This document shows positions 29,267 through 38,851 of a DNA stretch of 64,000 nucleotides, piece by piece. Position 1 is the first letter of the stretch; each line of letters starts with the position of its first letter. Made by a program: the position numbers and the translations under genes. The DNA comes from Microbacterium sp. SA39 (GTDB lineage Bacteria > Actinomycetota > Actinomycetes > Actinomycetales > Microbacteriaceae). Where the stretch lies: contig NZ_JXRU01000025.1 of NCBI RefSeq assembly GCF_000967865.1, positions 41,546-105,545 on the forward strand, given 5' to 3'. Under the pieces are notes generated by a model. It ran no database searches. It was not told the origin of the DNA and worked only from the letters and a program-made list of their open reading frames with translations.

Positions 29267-29944
29267 CTATGCGGAGACGTCGGAGCGTCTGATCCTCAGC
29301 ACGGCGTCGACCAGAGTGATATCAGAGCCATCCCGCCAGACTGCGGACCGGTCTACGAGAGCGCTCGTCTCCGTGGTCCATCCGTCGGCGAGCTCCAGTG
29401 AGGCGAGCACCTCGTCTGGCGTGGGCAGCGGCGGCCCGCCGTGCTGTTCGTGACTGAGCTTCGCGCCGGGAGGAGGGGCGCCGTGCCCGACGACGAGCAG
29501 CCGCCCGCCCGGTGCGACAGCGGATGCCGCGCGCCGGAGCACCTCCTCGCGGGGAAGCTCGACGGGGGAGTGCAGGAACGCGGAGGCGACCAGGTCGAAG
29601 CTCGATGTCGGCCGCCAGGTGGAGAGGTCGGCGTGGACCCAGGCGATGCGGTCGGCAAGACCCTTCCGCTCTGCTTCCGCCGCGCCGACCGCCAGCGCCG
29701 TCGTCGAGATGTCGATCGCCGTCACGCTCCACCCGTGCGCGGCGAGCCACAGCGCATCACCGCCCTCGCCGCAGCCGAGCTCGAGCGCCGTTCCCGGCGT
29801 GAGCGCCGCGACCTCGTGCTCGACGGCGGCGTTGACCCGCCCGCTCCACACCTGACCGCTCTCGTCGCGACTCGATCGGTAGCGCTCTTCCCAGAACTCG
29901 GCCGGATCGGATGCCGCCATCGCGGAATGCTCCGCCCCCCTCAC
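29267..29944 (-). CDS. Class I SAM-dependent methyltransferase
   Basis: The 225-residue protein has motif I LELGCGEGGDALWLA, a following acidic VTAIDIS, and motif IV-like FDLVASAFLHSP, a Rossmann methyltransferase. It resembles thiopurine or tellurite-type small-molecule methyltransferases in layout, but the substrate is not known. GTG 29944 overlaps the stop of the flavoprotein gene (GTGA); ATG 29920 is an alternative start eight codons in. The two genes are likely co-transcribed. Confidence 0.87.
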   Translation of the reverse strand: MRGAEHSAMAASDPAEFWEERYRSSRDESGQVWSGRVNAAVEHEVAALTPGTALELGCGEGGDALWLAAHGWSVTAIDISTTALAVGAAEAERKGLADRIAWVHADLSTWRPTSSFDLVASAFLHSPVELPREEVLRRAASAVAPGGRLLVVGHGAPPPGAKLSHEQHGGPPLPTPDEVLASLELADGWTTETSALVDRSAVWRDGSDITLVDAVLRIRRSDVSA

Positions 29945-30951
29945 CGTGCGACTCCCTTCGCGGCGACTCGCTCCGCCGCTGCGGCGACGTCGAGCGCGAC
30001 CAGTTCACCGTTGACAGCGAGAGCGGCGGTGGCCGCGGAACCGGCGGCGAGGGGTACGAGCGCGGCGGGATTCGCGCTGTTGCCGACAGCCCAGACTCCT
30101 TCGATGGTCGTCCGGCCCAGAGCGTCGACCGCGGTCCAGGGCCCGAAGGGCGTATCGATACGGTCGGCGCCGAGCTGACGCAGTGGCTCGTCGAGCGCGA
30201 CGAGAGTGGGCTCAGCGAAGATCACATCGACGGTCGCGATCGATCCATCGTCGAGGCCGAGACCGGCGAGCTCACCGGCTTCGCTGACGACGTGCGTGAC
30301 GACGCGACTCTCCACGCGCATGCCGCGCTCCTCGAGCACGAGCCTTTCCTCTTCGGGGATCGACCCCACGAGACCGGTGAACACCGTGACGTCGCTCGAG
30401 TACGACCGCAGCATGTGTGCCTTGTGCAGCCCGGCGACCGAGCCGACGAGCACGCCGATGCCGCGTCCCGTCGCCTCGTACCCGTCGCAGTAGGGGCATG
30501 CGACGACCCCGCGACCCCAGTGATCGGCAAGCCCCGGGATGTCGGGCAGCCGGTCGCGGGCTCCGGTGGCCACGATGAGGCGGCGAGCGGTGGCGTGCGC
30601 GCCCGATTCCGTGATGACCTCGAAACCATCGGCGATCGCGCGTGCCGTCGAGACGCGTGCGTCGACGATCACACCGTCCACGGCGCGGACCTCCCGGTAG
30701 CCGTCGGCGACGAGGTCGAGCGGCGAGTAGCCGTCGCGACTCAGGACGCCGTGCATGTGCGGTGCGAACCGGTTGCGCGGCTGCTGGGCATCGAGGACCA
30801 GTACCCGGCGCCGCGCTCGGGCCAGGATGAGCGCGGCACTGAGACCGGCGGCACCGCCGCCGATGATGATGACGTCCCAGTGCTCGGCGGAGATCGCGGA
30901 GCTCGACGGCTCGAGAGGGGGATGGGAGGGGGAGATGGTGTCGTCTGTCAT
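29941..30951 (-). CDS. Thioredoxin-reductase-like FAD oxidoreductase
   Basis: The 336-residue protein has an N-terminal FAD loop IIIGGGAAGLSAALILA, the redox-active CPYCDGYE motif near residues 156-163, an NAD(P) loop, and a C-terminal GVWAVGNSANP (where TrxB has GVFAAGD). It is therefore a TrxB-type flavoenzyme of the subset associated with mycothiol or other low-molecular-weight disulfides; the physiological disulfide is unknown. It diverges from an XRE-cupin regulator that may control it. Confidence 0.88.
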   Translation of the reverse strand: MTDDTISPSHPPLEPSSSAISAEHWDVIIIGGGAAGLSAALILARARRRVLVLDAQQPRNRFAPHMHGVLSRDGYSPLDLVADGYREVRAVDGVIVDARVSTARAIADGFEVITESGAHATARRLIVATGARDRLPDIPGLADHWGRGVVACPYCDGYEATGRGIGVLVGSVAGLHKAHMLRSYSSDVTVFTGLVGSIPEEERLVLEERGMRVESRVVTHVVSEAGELAGLGLDDGSIATVDVIFAEPTLVALDEPLRQLGADRIDTPFGPWTAVDALGRTTIEGVWAVGNSANPAALVPLAAGSAATAALAVNGELVALDVAAAAERVAAKGVAR

Positions 30952-30993
30952 GTCCCCAGCCTGGACACCTGCTACAGTTTCAGCAAATATCAG

Positions 30994-31006
30994 TGCCGAA
31001 TCGGCA
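30994..31006. promoter_or_regulatory. 13-bp palindrome before XRE-cupin gene
   Basis: TGCCGAATCGGCA is a perfect inverted repeat (6+1+6) in the 68-nt divergent interval, 13 nt before GTG 31020. It is a candidate operator for the XRE regulator, controlling itself and the flavoprotein gene. Confidence 0.4.
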
Positions 31007-31019
31007 AGAAAGGTTCATC

Positions 31020-31598
31020 GTGTCCGAGGACTCGCTCGCCCTCATCGGTCCGCGCCTGAAGAGCTGGCGCGAGAAGCGCAGCATGACACTGACGGAGCTC
31101 TCCGCCCTCACCTCGATCTCGCCGAGCACGCTCTCCCGTCTGGAGGCGGGCAAGCGGGCGCCGAACCTCGAGCTGCTGGTGCCGATCGCGCGGGCGCTCG
31201 GTCTCGGACTCGACGACATCGTGCCGCGCGCCGTGCCCGATCCCCGGGTGTCGCGCACGACCAGGGATGTCGGCGGCATCCGCTACGAGTCCCTCTCCCC
31301 GGCATCGAGTCCGGTGCAGACCTACAAGGTCACTTTCCCTGCGCATCCGGTCGGCATCGCCGCGGTGCCGCAGCCCAAGGTGCACGACGGTCAGGAGTGG
31401 CTCTACGTCATGTCGGGCCGGCTCCGCCTGGTGCTCGGTGACCAGGACGTGACACTCGGGCCGGGGGAGGCGGCGGAGTTCGACACCCGCGTGCCGCACT
31501 GGCTGTCATCCGCCGGTCCGGGGCCGACCGAGATCCTGTCGATCTTCAGCAAAGAGGGCAAGCGCATCCATCTGCGAGCGCGACCCGCCGGCTCCTGA
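31020..31598 (+). CDS. XRE-cupin transcriptional regulator
   Basis: The 192-residue protein joins an N-terminal helix-turn-helix (LKSWREKRSMTLTELSALTSISPSTLSRLEAGKR, in parts, residues 15-48) to a C-terminal cupin domain (HDGQEWLYVMSGRLRLVLGD...LGPGEAAEFDTRVPHW). Such regulators sense small ligands and often control neighbouring genes. GTG 31020 is chosen over GTG 30993 because of the GAAAGG site 9 nt upstream. It diverges from the TrxB-like gene and ends at a strong terminator. Confidence 0.9.
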   Translation: MSEDSLALIGPRLKSWREKRSMTLTELSALTSISPSTLSRLEAGKRAPNLELLVPIARALGLGLDDIVPRAVPDPRVSRTTRDVGGIRYESLSPASSPVQTYKVTFPAHPVGIAAVPQPKVHDGQEWLYVMSGRLRLVLGDQDVTLGPGEAAEFDTRVPHWLSSAGPGPTEILSIFSKEGKRIHLRARPAGS

Positions 31599-31603
31599 CA
31601 CAC

Positions 31604-31634
31604 AGAAGGCCCCGCCGTAGGGCGGGGGCCTTCT
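31604..31634. terminator. Hairpin terminator
   Basis: AGAAGGCCCCGCC (31604-31616) pairs with GGCGGGGGCCTTCT (31621-31634), loop GTAG and one bulged G. It separates the XRE-cupin and converging lipoprotein genes. Confidence 0.88.
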
Positions 31635-31650
31635 CATGTCTGCGGTCGGG

Positions 31651-32166
31651 TCAGCGCCCGGCGCCTTCGAGCGATCCCGTGGTCTGACCTGCCGGGTCCA
31701 CGATGACGCACTGCAGGATGCGATCGTCGCCCTGCTCCCACGATTTCTTCGTCGGAGTGATCGTCGTCACATCGAAGGCGGAGTCCGCGTACGCGACGCC
31801 GATGAAGGACGTGTACGCGTCACCGATGCAGTCTTCGGAGGCGGCGTTGATGGCGTCTTCCGAGAACTCGCCGTCCTCCATGATGATCTCGTGATAGATC
31901 TCCTGGTCGTGCGGGTCGGTGCAGGGCACGACGTTGGCGTCCGTGAGCGTCCCGGTTCCGGTGTCGAGCATGCAGTCGCCCACCTTGACCGAGAAGACAT
32001 CGACATTCGCGCTCTCGGTGACCTGCCCGGTCTCCTCGTCGCGGTCGGCGTCTCCCGAACCGCTGCCGAGAATGCTGTTGATGGCGCTGCATCCGCTCAG
32101 CGCGATGGAGAGCGCCACCGCGGTACCTGCGAGCATCAGCGCGCGTCGATTGCGCATCTTCATCAT
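31651..32166 (-). CDS. Septum-formation-family lipoprotein
   Basis: The protein starts MMKMRNRR, followed by a hydrophobic stretch and lipobox LSGC, so it is lipid-anchored outside. The mature domain has VKVGDCM and VVPCTDPHDQEIYHEI and four spaced Cys residues, the layout of the Septum_form domain found in actinobacterial cell-wall-linked lipoproteins. ATG 32166 (or 32163) is chosen because a GAGGGGAAG site precedes it. The longer frame to 32229 is rejected. Confidence 0.82.
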   Translation of the reverse strand: MMKMRNRRALMLAGTAVALSIALSGCSAINSILGSGSGDADRDEETGQVTESANVDVFSVKVGDCMLDTGTGTLTDANVVPCTDPHDQEIYHEIIMEDGEFSEDAINAASEDCIGDAYTSFIGVAYADSAFDVTTITPTKKSWEQGDDRILQCVIVDPAGQTTGSLEGAGR

Positions 32167-32294
32167 GATTGTCTTCCCCTCGAGAACGGTCCGATGGCGC
32201 AGATATGCCGATATTCCGCATGCGCTCACTCACGCTATCCGGCACGGATTCTGTGACGCAACTCCGAGGATGCTGTGATCGCGCTGGGAACGGC

Positions 32295-32861
32295 TCAGCC
32301 CTCGAGGTCGTCGACGCCCGGCATCCAGCTGACGCCCGCACGGCCCCATCCGCGCTTGCGCGCGATCTTCTGTACGGTCTTCCAGTCGCCGTCGGAGAGG
32401 CGATCGACGTACAGGATGCCGTCGAGGTGGTCGAACTCGTGCTGCATGATCCGCGCACGCCATCCGTCGACGTCGATCGTGACCGGACGCCCTTCGAGGT
32501 CGGTCGCGGTGAGGTGCACGCGCTCCGAGCGACGCAGCGGGAACCGCTCGCCGGGGAAGGACAGGCACCCTTCGGATTCGAGATCGGGGTCGGGGTCGCC
32601 GGGCTCGATCGGCGCGATCCACAGCACCGGATTGATGAGCACGCCGCGCCACGGCTGATCGTCGTCGTCCACGTACGCATACGTGTAGATGCGGAGCGGC
32701 ACGCCGACCTGGGGTGCCGCGAGCCCGACTCCCGGAGCCGCATCCATCGTCTCGAACATGTCGGCGACGAGTGTGCGGATGTCGTCTGAGATCTCTTCGA
32801 CAGGAGAGGCGGGGGAGTGAAGAACGGGGTCGCCCATGATGCGAATCGGAAGTACAGCCAC
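32295..32861 (-). CDS. def: Peptide deformylase
   Basis: Def removes the formyl group from nascent proteins. The 188-residue protein has all three metalloenzyme motifs: GVGLAAPQVG, EGCLSFPGE, and QHEFDHLDG with the HExxH-type metal site. GTG 32861 is supported by a - strand -10 TAGGGT 6 nt away. It diverges from the DMT transporter with 43 nt between starts. Confidence 0.96.
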   Translation of the reverse strand: MAVLPIRIMGDPVLHSPASPVEEISDDIRTLVADMFETMDAAPGVGLAAPQVGVPLRIYTYAYVDDDDQPWRGVLINPVLWIAPIEPGDPDPDLESEGCLSFPGERFPLRRSERVHLTATDLEGRPVTIDVDGWRARIMQHEFDHLDGILYVDRLSDGDWKTVQKIARKRGWGRAGVSWMPGVDDLEG

Positions 32862-32867
32862 GTCACA

Positions 32868-32898
32868 ACCCTACTGTGCAGGGCACGGCAGGTAGGGT
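32868..32898. promoter_or_regulatory. Mirror-image leaderless promoters, def and DMT gene
   Basis: TAGGGT occurs on each strand (- strand at 32868-32873, + strand at 32893-32898), each exactly 6 nt before a GTG start. The two promoters are back to back. Confidence 0.6.
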
Positions 32899-32904
32899 CT
32901 TAGT

Positions 32905-33927
32905 GTGACTGCTGGGGTGTGGACGAATACGGCTGAAGAGGTCGGCGATCAGCTCGTCGGCGCCTTCCAGAATCCGGGATTGCTGCTCGGCATCCCGCTC
33001 GCCCTCGCCGGCGCGGTCTTCATGTCGCTCGGCGCGCAGTACCAGCACCGCGGCGTCGAGAAGGTCGAGCGCCTGAGCGGATCCGACGGCACGTCGGGGC
33101 TCACCGGCGGCCAGCTCAAGGCTCTGCTGACCCGGCCCTCGTGGATCGCCGGCACGCTCATGCTGGCACTCGCGATCGTCTGTCAGCTCGCGGCGCTGGT
33201 GAAGGCGCCGCTCATCGTCGTGCAGCCGCTCGGCGCGATCGCCCTGGTCATCACGACGCTCCTGAACGCCCGCATCTCGGGTCACTCGCCGACACGGAAA
33301 TCCATTACCGCGATCATCTGCTGCGTGGGTGGCATCTTCCTCTTCGTGTTCTTCGCTGCCATCTTCGCCACCGAGAAAGAGGTCACCGAGCGCGAGCTCT
33401 TCGTGATCCTCGCGCTCCTCCTGGTCGTCATCATCATCCTCGGCGCCTGCTGGCTGGTTCTTCGTCACCGCATGCGGGCGCTCTTCTACGTGATCGGTGC
33501 GGGAATCCTCTACGGCTTCGTCGCGACGCTCGCCAAGGTGGTCATCAAGCGCATCGAAGCCGGCCAGTTCGAGTGGATCACGGGGATCTGCGTCGTCGCG
33601 TTGCTCGCCGCTGCCGGCGTCGGCGCATACTTCGTGCAGACGGCCTACAGCTCGGGTCCGCCCGACCTCGTCATCGCGGGCCTCACAGTGGTCGATCCCC
33701 TGATCGCTGTGCTGATCGGCATCATCGTGCTGGGCGAGGCTGCTGCTGCGCCGTGGTGGGTCTTCATCATCTTCGCCATCGCCGGCGCCATCGCCGTCTG
33801 GGGAGTCGTCAACCTCGCCCGCTATCACCCGCAGGTGATCAGCGACAGTCAGGATCTGCCGTTCGTGCGCGGAAGCGATTCGTCGGCCGCCTCGTCTGAC
33901 GAACCGGACAACCGCACCTCGTCCTGA
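32905..33927 (+). CDS. DMT/NIPA-like membrane transporter
   Basis: The 340-residue protein has about nine hydrophobic segments and the MSLGAQYQHRGVEKVE motif after the first one. This matches the DMT-family (NIPA-like) proteins, some of which transport Mg2+. The C-terminal 30 residues are a Ser/Asp-rich cytoplasmic tail. The substrate is not established. GTG 32905 is leaderless by promoter spacing. It converges with pgl 27 nt away. Confidence 0.82.
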   Translation: MTAGVWTNTAEEVGDQLVGAFQNPGLLLGIPLALAGAVFMSLGAQYQHRGVEKVERLSGSDGTSGLTGGQLKALLTRPSWIAGTLMLALAIVCQLAALVKAPLIVVQPLGAIALVITTLLNARISGHSPTRKSITAIICCVGGIFLFVFFAAIFATEKEVTERELFVILALLLVVIIILGACWLVLRHRMRALFYVIGAGILYGFVATLAKVVIKRIEAGQFEWITGICVVALLAAAGVGAYFVQTAYSSGPPDLVIAGLTVVDPLIAVLIGIIVLGEAAAAPWWVFIIFAIAGAIAVWGVVNLARYHPQVISDSQDLPFVRGSDSSAASSDEPDNRTSS

Positions 33928-33954
33928 TTCGGCGGTCGAGTACGCCGGATCGGG

Positions 33955-34743
33955 TCAGTACGCCTGATCGATCAGGTCGGGCGACACCTCGGAGGCGGCG
34001 GACTCGTCGACGAAGAACACCGTGCGTTTGCGGCCCTTCGCACCGGCGACCGGCACGCTCGAATAACTGGCGCCGGCGAGAGCAAGCCCGAGAGCCGACG
34101 CCTTGTCGGCGCCGGTCAGCACGAGCCAGACCCGCTTGGACGAGTTCAGCACCGGACGCGTCAGCGTCACGCGCTCGGGCGGCGGCTTGGGGGAGTTGCG
34201 CACGGGAAGAGCCGCGGCATCCGTCACCGTCACCTCTTCACGGTCGGGGAACAGCGAGGCGATGTGCCCGTCGGGACCGACCCCGAGGAAGCAGACGGCG
34301 AACGACGGCCAGGGGTGTTCATCCGTGCCGTACCGGGCCAGCTCGGCAGCGTACGCCGCGGCCGACTCGTCGAGAGACAGACCGCTGTCGGAAGCGGCCG
34401 CCTCGTGCACGTTCTCTTCCGGGACCGGGATGTGATCCAGCAGTGCGCGGCGGGACTGCAGCGCGTTCCGATCGGCGTCGTCACGCGGGACGTATCGCTC
34501 GTCGCCCCACCAGAAGTGCACCAGGGACCAATCGATCTCCTCGATGCGCGGATCTTCCGCTGCCGTTCGCAGAACCGCGCCGCCCATCGAACCGCCGGTC
34601 AGGGCGATATGGGCGATGCGACCGTTCCTCGTGCGGGCCCGGACGCGCGTGAGGAACCGGTCGGCGACGCGGGTGGCGACGGCGGCAGGCGTGGCTTCCA
34701 CCACGACCCGCTTCTCTGCGGACGATACCTGCATCGACTTCAC
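33955..34743 (-). CDS. pgl: 6-phosphogluconolactonase
   Basis: Pgl hydrolyses 6-phosphogluconolactone in the oxidative pentose phosphate pathway. The 262-residue protein has ALTGGSMGG, the WWGDERYVP motif and GVGPDGHIASLFP, all typical of the DevB type. GTG 34743 overlaps the opcA stop by GTGA; ATG 34734 is an alternative. It is the last gene of the tkt-tal-pgi-zwf-opcA-pgl operon. Confidence 0.95.
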   Translation of the reverse strand: MKSMQVSSAEKRVVVEATPAAVATRVADRFLTRVRARTRNGRIAHIALTGGSMGGAVLRTAAEDPRIEEIDWSLVHFWWGDERYVPRDDADRNALQSRRALLDHIPVPEENVHEAAASDSGLSLDESAAAYAAELARYGTDEHPWPSFAVCFLGVGPDGHIASLFPDREEVTVTDAAALPVRNSPKPPPERVTLTRPVLNSSKRVWLVLTGADKASALGLALAGASYSSVPVAGAKGRKRTVFFVDESAASEVSPDLIDQAY

Positions 34744-35675
34744 TCTCCAGTCTCGGGCGGACCCAGCTTCTCCCAGCCCTCCGTGATCACTCGACCGTAC
34801 AGGACATCAGGGTCGAGGCGACGCAGCTCCTCCGCGAGGCATTCGCGGAGCGTCCGGCGCGGCAGATGCAGGTCGTGATTCGGCTGATCCGGCTGGGTCA
34901 GCACGGCGACGCCGGGCGTCGGCCGCTCCAGCACGATGTCGCCGGCCTCGCGCGTGAGGCGGACTGACTTGATGCCCTCCTGCCAGCGTTCGGGGTCCTC
35001 GTACGACCAGCGCACAGGCACCTCGAGGGCCATCTGGAGCCAGGCGGCGAGCAGAGCCGTCGACGGAGAGGCTGCCGCTCCGCGGACCTCGACCTCGGTG
35101 ATGGGCTCGTACGGCGGCTGGTCGAGGACGGCGGCGAGCTGTTCGCGCCAGTGCGTGAGGCGCGTCCACGCGAGGTCGGTGTCGCCCGGGGCGTGCGTGC
35201 GGCCGAGGAGTGCGAGCCGATCGCGCACATCGGGCGCGGTGGCGGCATCCGTGATCCGTCGCTGCGCGATCTTCCCGAGCGGAGACGTCGCCGGGGACTC
35301 GGGGGCCTCTTCGGGCCACCACGCGACGACGGGAGCGTCGGGGAGGAGGAGCCCGGTGAGCAGGCTCTCCTCGTTGCTGGCCGCGTCACCGAAGGCGCGG
35401 AGGACGACGACCTCGCTCGCGCCGGCGTCGCCACCCACGCGGATCTGTGCGTCGAGGCGGGACTCGCCGTCACCCGTGGTGAGGACGATGACGCGCATCG
35501 GGTGCTCGCGGGAGGCGTCGTTCGCGGCGTCGATGGCGGCCTCGGCGACGCCGTTGCGCGCCGAGATGACCAGCGTCAGCACGCGACCGAGTGCGACGGC
35601 GCCGCCGTCTTCGCGCACCTTGACGAGCTGCTTCGCGACCTGGCTGACGGTCGTGTCGGGAAGGTCGATGATCAC
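34740..35675 (-). CDS. opcA: Glucose-6-phosphate dehydrogenase assembly protein OpcA
   Basis: OpcA supports assembly or redox activation of G6P dehydrogenase. The 311-residue protein starts MIIDLPDTTVSQVAKQLVKVREDGG and carries the PVVAWWPEEAP motif of the family. Its ATG overlaps the zwf stop by 4 nt and its stop overlaps the pgl start, so the three proteins are translated together. Confidence 0.94.
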   Translation of the reverse strand: MIIDLPDTTVSQVAKQLVKVREDGGAVALGRVLTLVISARNGVAEAAIDAANDASREHPMRVIVLTTGDGESRLDAQIRVGGDAGASEVVVLRAFGDAASNEESLLTGLLLPDAPVVAWWPEEAPESPATSPLGKIAQRRITDAATAPDVRDRLALLGRTHAPGDTDLAWTRLTHWREQLAAVLDQPPYEPITEVEVRGAAASPSTALLAAWLQMALEVPVRWSYEDPERWQEGIKSVRLTREAGDIVLERPTPGVAVLTQPDQPNHDLHLPRRTLRECLAEELRRLDPDVLYGRVITEGWEKLGPPETGE

Positions 35676-37222
35676 GGGCGTCTCCAGACTCGTCCGTCGC
35701 GGGCCAGCAGGTCATCGGCGGATGCCGGTCCCCACGAGCCCGGAGCGTACTGCTCGACCGGGCCGCCGACGGCAGCCCAGTACTTCTCCACGGGGTCGAG
35801 GATCTTCCAGGAGAGCTCGACCTCCTCGTGCCGCGGGAACAGCGGCGGGTCGCCCAGGAGGACGTCGAGGATGAGGCGCTCGTAGGCCTCGGGGCTGGCC
35901 TCGGTGAAGGCGTGGCCGTAGCCGAAGTCCATCGTGACGTCGCGCACATTCGATCCGCTGCCCGGCACCTTGGAGCCGAAGCGGATCGTGACGCCCTCGT
36001 CGGGCTGCACGCGGATGACCAGCGCGTTCTGACCGAGCTCGGAGGCGTTGCCGCGACCGAAGAGGTGCTGCGGGGCCCGGTTGAACACCACCGCGATCTC
36101 GGTGACCCGGCGGCCGAGGCGCTTGCCCGTGCGCAGGTAGAACGGCACCCCCGACCAGCGGCGCGTGTCGATCTCGAGCTTGATGGCCGCGTAGGTCTCG
36201 GTCGTCGACTCGGGATTCATCCCGTCCTCGGCGAGGAAGCCGGTGACCTGCTCGCCGCCCTGCCAGCCGCCGTCGTACTGACCGCGGGCGGTGGCGAGGG
36301 AAAGGTCCTCCGGCACGTGCACGGCCGCGAGGACCTTCTCCTTCTCGGCGCGCAGGTGCTCGGCGGAGAGACTGATCGGCTCTTCCATCGCGGTGAGCGC
36401 CAGCAGCTGGAGCAGGTGGTTCTGGATCACGTCGCGTGCCGCACCGATGCCGTCGTAGTAGCCGGCGCGGCCGCCCACTCCGATGTCCTCGGCCATCGTG
36501 ATCTGCACGTGGTCGACGTAGTTGCGGTTCCAGATCGGCTCGTACAGCTCGTTGGCGAAGCGGAGCGCGAGGATGTTCTGCACCGTCTCCTTGCCGAGGT
36601 AGTGGTCGATGCGGAAGATCGAGTCGGCGGGGAACGCCACCTCGAGCGCGGCGTTGAGCGCACGAGCGGACTCGAGGTCGTGGCCGAACGGCTTCTCGAT
36701 GACGACACGACGCCAGTTCTCGTCGTCGTCGGCATCCTCCCCGACGAGTCCTGACTCCTTCAGCTGCTTCGCGACGAGCGGGAAGTCCTTCGGCGGGATC
36801 GAGAGGTAGTAGGCGTGGTTTCCCATCGTCCCGCGTTCCACGTCGAGCTTCTCGACCGTCTCGCGGAGCTTGCGGAACGAATCGGGATTGTCGAACTCGC
36901 CCGAGACGAACCGGATGCCCTGCAGCAGCTGGGTCCAGGTCTCCTCGCGGAACGGCGTGCGCGCGTGCTGCTTGACGGCATCGTAGACGACCTGGGCGAA
37001 GTCCTGGTCCTCCCAGTCGCGACGGGCGAAGCCGACGAGGGCGAACCCCGGCGGCAGCAGCCCGCGGTTGGCGAGGTCGTACACGGCGGGCATCAACTTC
37101 TTGCGTGACAGGTCGCCGGTGACCCCGAAGATCACGAGGGCGCTGGGCCCCGCGATCCGGTTGAGGCGGCGATCATCGGGGTCACGCAGCGGGTTGTGCC
37201 CGCGCGAGATGGGAACAGACAT
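35672..37222 (-). CDS. zwf: Glucose-6-phosphate 1-dehydrogenase
   Basis: Zwf oxidises glucose-6-phosphate and makes NADPH. The 516-residue protein has the dinucleotide loop VIFGVTGDLSRKKLMPAVY, the catalytic RIDHYLGKE, and downstream FLRTGKRL, in the right order. Length is normal. ATG 37222 lies 21 nt after the pgi stop and is preceded by AGGAGAATC. Confidence 0.97.
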   Translation of the reverse strand: MSVPISRGHNPLRDPDDRRLNRIAGPSALVIFGVTGDLSRKKLMPAVYDLANRGLLPPGFALVGFARRDWEDQDFAQVVYDAVKQHARTPFREETWTQLLQGIRFVSGEFDNPDSFRKLRETVEKLDVERGTMGNHAYYLSIPPKDFPLVAKQLKESGLVGEDADDDENWRRVVIEKPFGHDLESARALNAALEVAFPADSIFRIDHYLGKETVQNILALRFANELYEPIWNRNYVDHVQITMAEDIGVGGRAGYYDGIGAARDVIQNHLLQLLALTAMEEPISLSAEHLRAEKEKVLAAVHVPEDLSLATARGQYDGGWQGGEQVTGFLAEDGMNPESTTETYAAIKLEIDTRRWSGVPFYLRTGKRLGRRVTEIAVVFNRAPQHLFGRGNASELGQNALVIRVQPDEGVTIRFGSKVPGSGSNVRDVTMDFGYGHAFTEASPEAYERLILDVLLGDPPLFPRHEEVELSWKILDPVEKYWAAVGGPVEQYAPGSWGPASADDLLARDGRVWRRP

Positions 37223-37243
37223 CGGTGGGGGATTCTCCTGCTG

Positions 37244-38851
37244 TTACTTCTGAGCGGCTTCGAAGAGGGCGAGCACGTCGTCGGAGGACTCGGTGATCGT
37301 CAGCGAGACGACGGGTCGGCCGTGCTCCGCGAGAACGTTCGCGTCGCCGGCGGCCTGCGCCTGGATGAGCTGACCGAAGGTGAACGGCCGCTCCGGGATC
37401 TCGAGATCCACATCGGTGCGCTCGAGGATCTGCAGGAACACACCCTGGGCCGGTCCGCCCTTGTGGTACTGACCGGTCGAGTGCAGGAACCGGGGTCCCC
37501 AGCCGAAGGTCGTCGGACGACCCGAGTCCGCCGCGACGAGCTCGCGCAGACCCTGGAGCTGCGGAACCTCGAGGCGGTTGACGTACGCCTGGATCGACAC
37601 GTAGCCGTCGGCCGGAAGCTGCGCCCAGAGAGCATCGAGCACGCCCTCGACCGTGCCGGAGGCGGCGAGGGCCGGGTCCGAGACACGCACTTCGACACCG
37701 TTCTCGGTGAACGCCGGAGTGGTGGGCTCCGGACGGGCGTCGAGCAGTCCGCGGGCGGCGATCTTGGCCGACTCGACGTCGGGCTGATCGAACGGGTTGA
37801 TGCGGAGGAGGTGACCCGCGATCGCCGTGGCGTACTCCCACACGATCAGCTGCGCGCCGAGCGTTCCGCTGACGAGTATCTCGCCCTCGTGGCGCTCGTG
37901 CAGGTGGAACTCGTTGGCGTCGTCGACGAGGCGGACGATCTGCAGATCGGCGGGCTTCGAGTCGAGCTCGGGGGAGACGGGGAGCAGGACGACCGGAAGG
38001 ATGCCGGTGCCGTCCTTGCCCGTGGACTCCGCGATGAGCTGCTCGATCCAGTCGGGCAGGCCGTTGATGTGCGTGCCGTCGGTGATCAGGCCGAGCTTGT
38101 CGCGGCGCGGATTCGTCGCCGCGATCGCGGCACCCAGGCGGAGCGCGGGGTTCTCGGCGGAGTCGACGGCGACCTCGAGCAGCGAGGCCTCGGCCTCGTT
38201 CAGCAGCTCGTCGATGTCGACGCCCGCGAGACCGGACGGCACGAGGCCGAACGCCGTGAGGGCCGAATAGCGACCGCCGACGTTCGGGTCGGCGTTGAAG
38301 ACGCGGTAGCCGGCTTCGCGCGCGGAGGCGTCGAGCGGTGACCCGGGATCGGTGACCACGACGATGCGCTCGGTGGGGTCGATGCCCAGATCGCGGAAGG
38401 CGGCCTCGAACGTGCGGCGCTGCGAGTCGGTCTCGACCGTGGAGCCGGACTTCGACGACACGACCAGGGCGGTGTCCGTGAGGCCCTCGTCGAGAGCAGC
38501 CAGCACCTGACCGGGAGCGGTCGAGTCGAGGATCGTGAGCGGCACGCCGGCCGTCTGCGCGATGACCTCGGGAGCCAGCGACGATCCGCCCATGCCGGCG
38601 AGCACGACGCGGGTGACGCCCTTGGCGTGCAGCTCGGAGCGGAGTGCGGTGATCTCGGCCACGAGCGGGCGCGAGATCGAGACGGCTTCGACCCATCCGA
38701 GACGGACGGCCGCCTCGGCCTCGGCCGCTTCGCCCCAGAGCGTCGGGTCGCCGCTCGTGATGCGCGAGGCGACGAGATCGTGAACGAGGCTGGGCACCGT
38801 CTCGTCGATCGCGGCGCGCGCGGCACCGGAGGTGTGGATCGAGAAGGTCAT
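37244..38851 (-). CDS. pgi: Glucose-6-phosphate isomerase
   Basis: Pgi interconverts glucose- and fructose-6-phosphate. The protein (535 residues from ATG 38851) has [17 protein letters not shown] (phosphate-binding SIS motif) and [12 protein letters not shown]. It is more like the actinobacterial/archaeal SIS-type enzyme than the E. coli type. The in-frame extension to 38899 is rejected, since ATG 38851 overlaps the tal stop by ATGA. Confidence 0.94.
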   Translation of the reverse strand: MTFSIHTSGAARAAIDETVPSLVHDLVASRITSGDPTLWGEAAEAEAAVRLGWVEAVSISRPLVAEITALRSELHAKGVTRVVLAGMGGSSLAPEVIAQTAGVPLTILDSTAPGQVLAALDEGLTDTALVVSSKSGSTVETDSQRRTFEAAFRDLGIDPTERIVVVTDPGSPLDASAREAGYRVFNADPNVGGRYSALTAFGLVPSGLAGVDIDELLNEAEASLLEVAVDSAENPALRLGAAIAATNPRRDKLGLITDGTHINGLPDWIEQLIAESTGKDGTGILPVVLLPVSPELDSKPADLQIVRLVDDANEFHLHERHEGEILVSGTLGAQLIVWEYATAIAGHLLRINPFDQPDVESAKIAARGLLDARPEPTTPAFTENGVEVRVSDPALAASGTVEGVLDALWAQLPADGYVSIQAYVNRLEVPQLQGLRELVAADSGRPTTFGWGPRFLHSTGQYHKGGPAQGVFLQILERTDVDLEIPERPFTFGQLIQAQAAGDANVLAEHGRPVVSLTITESSDDVLALFEAAQK

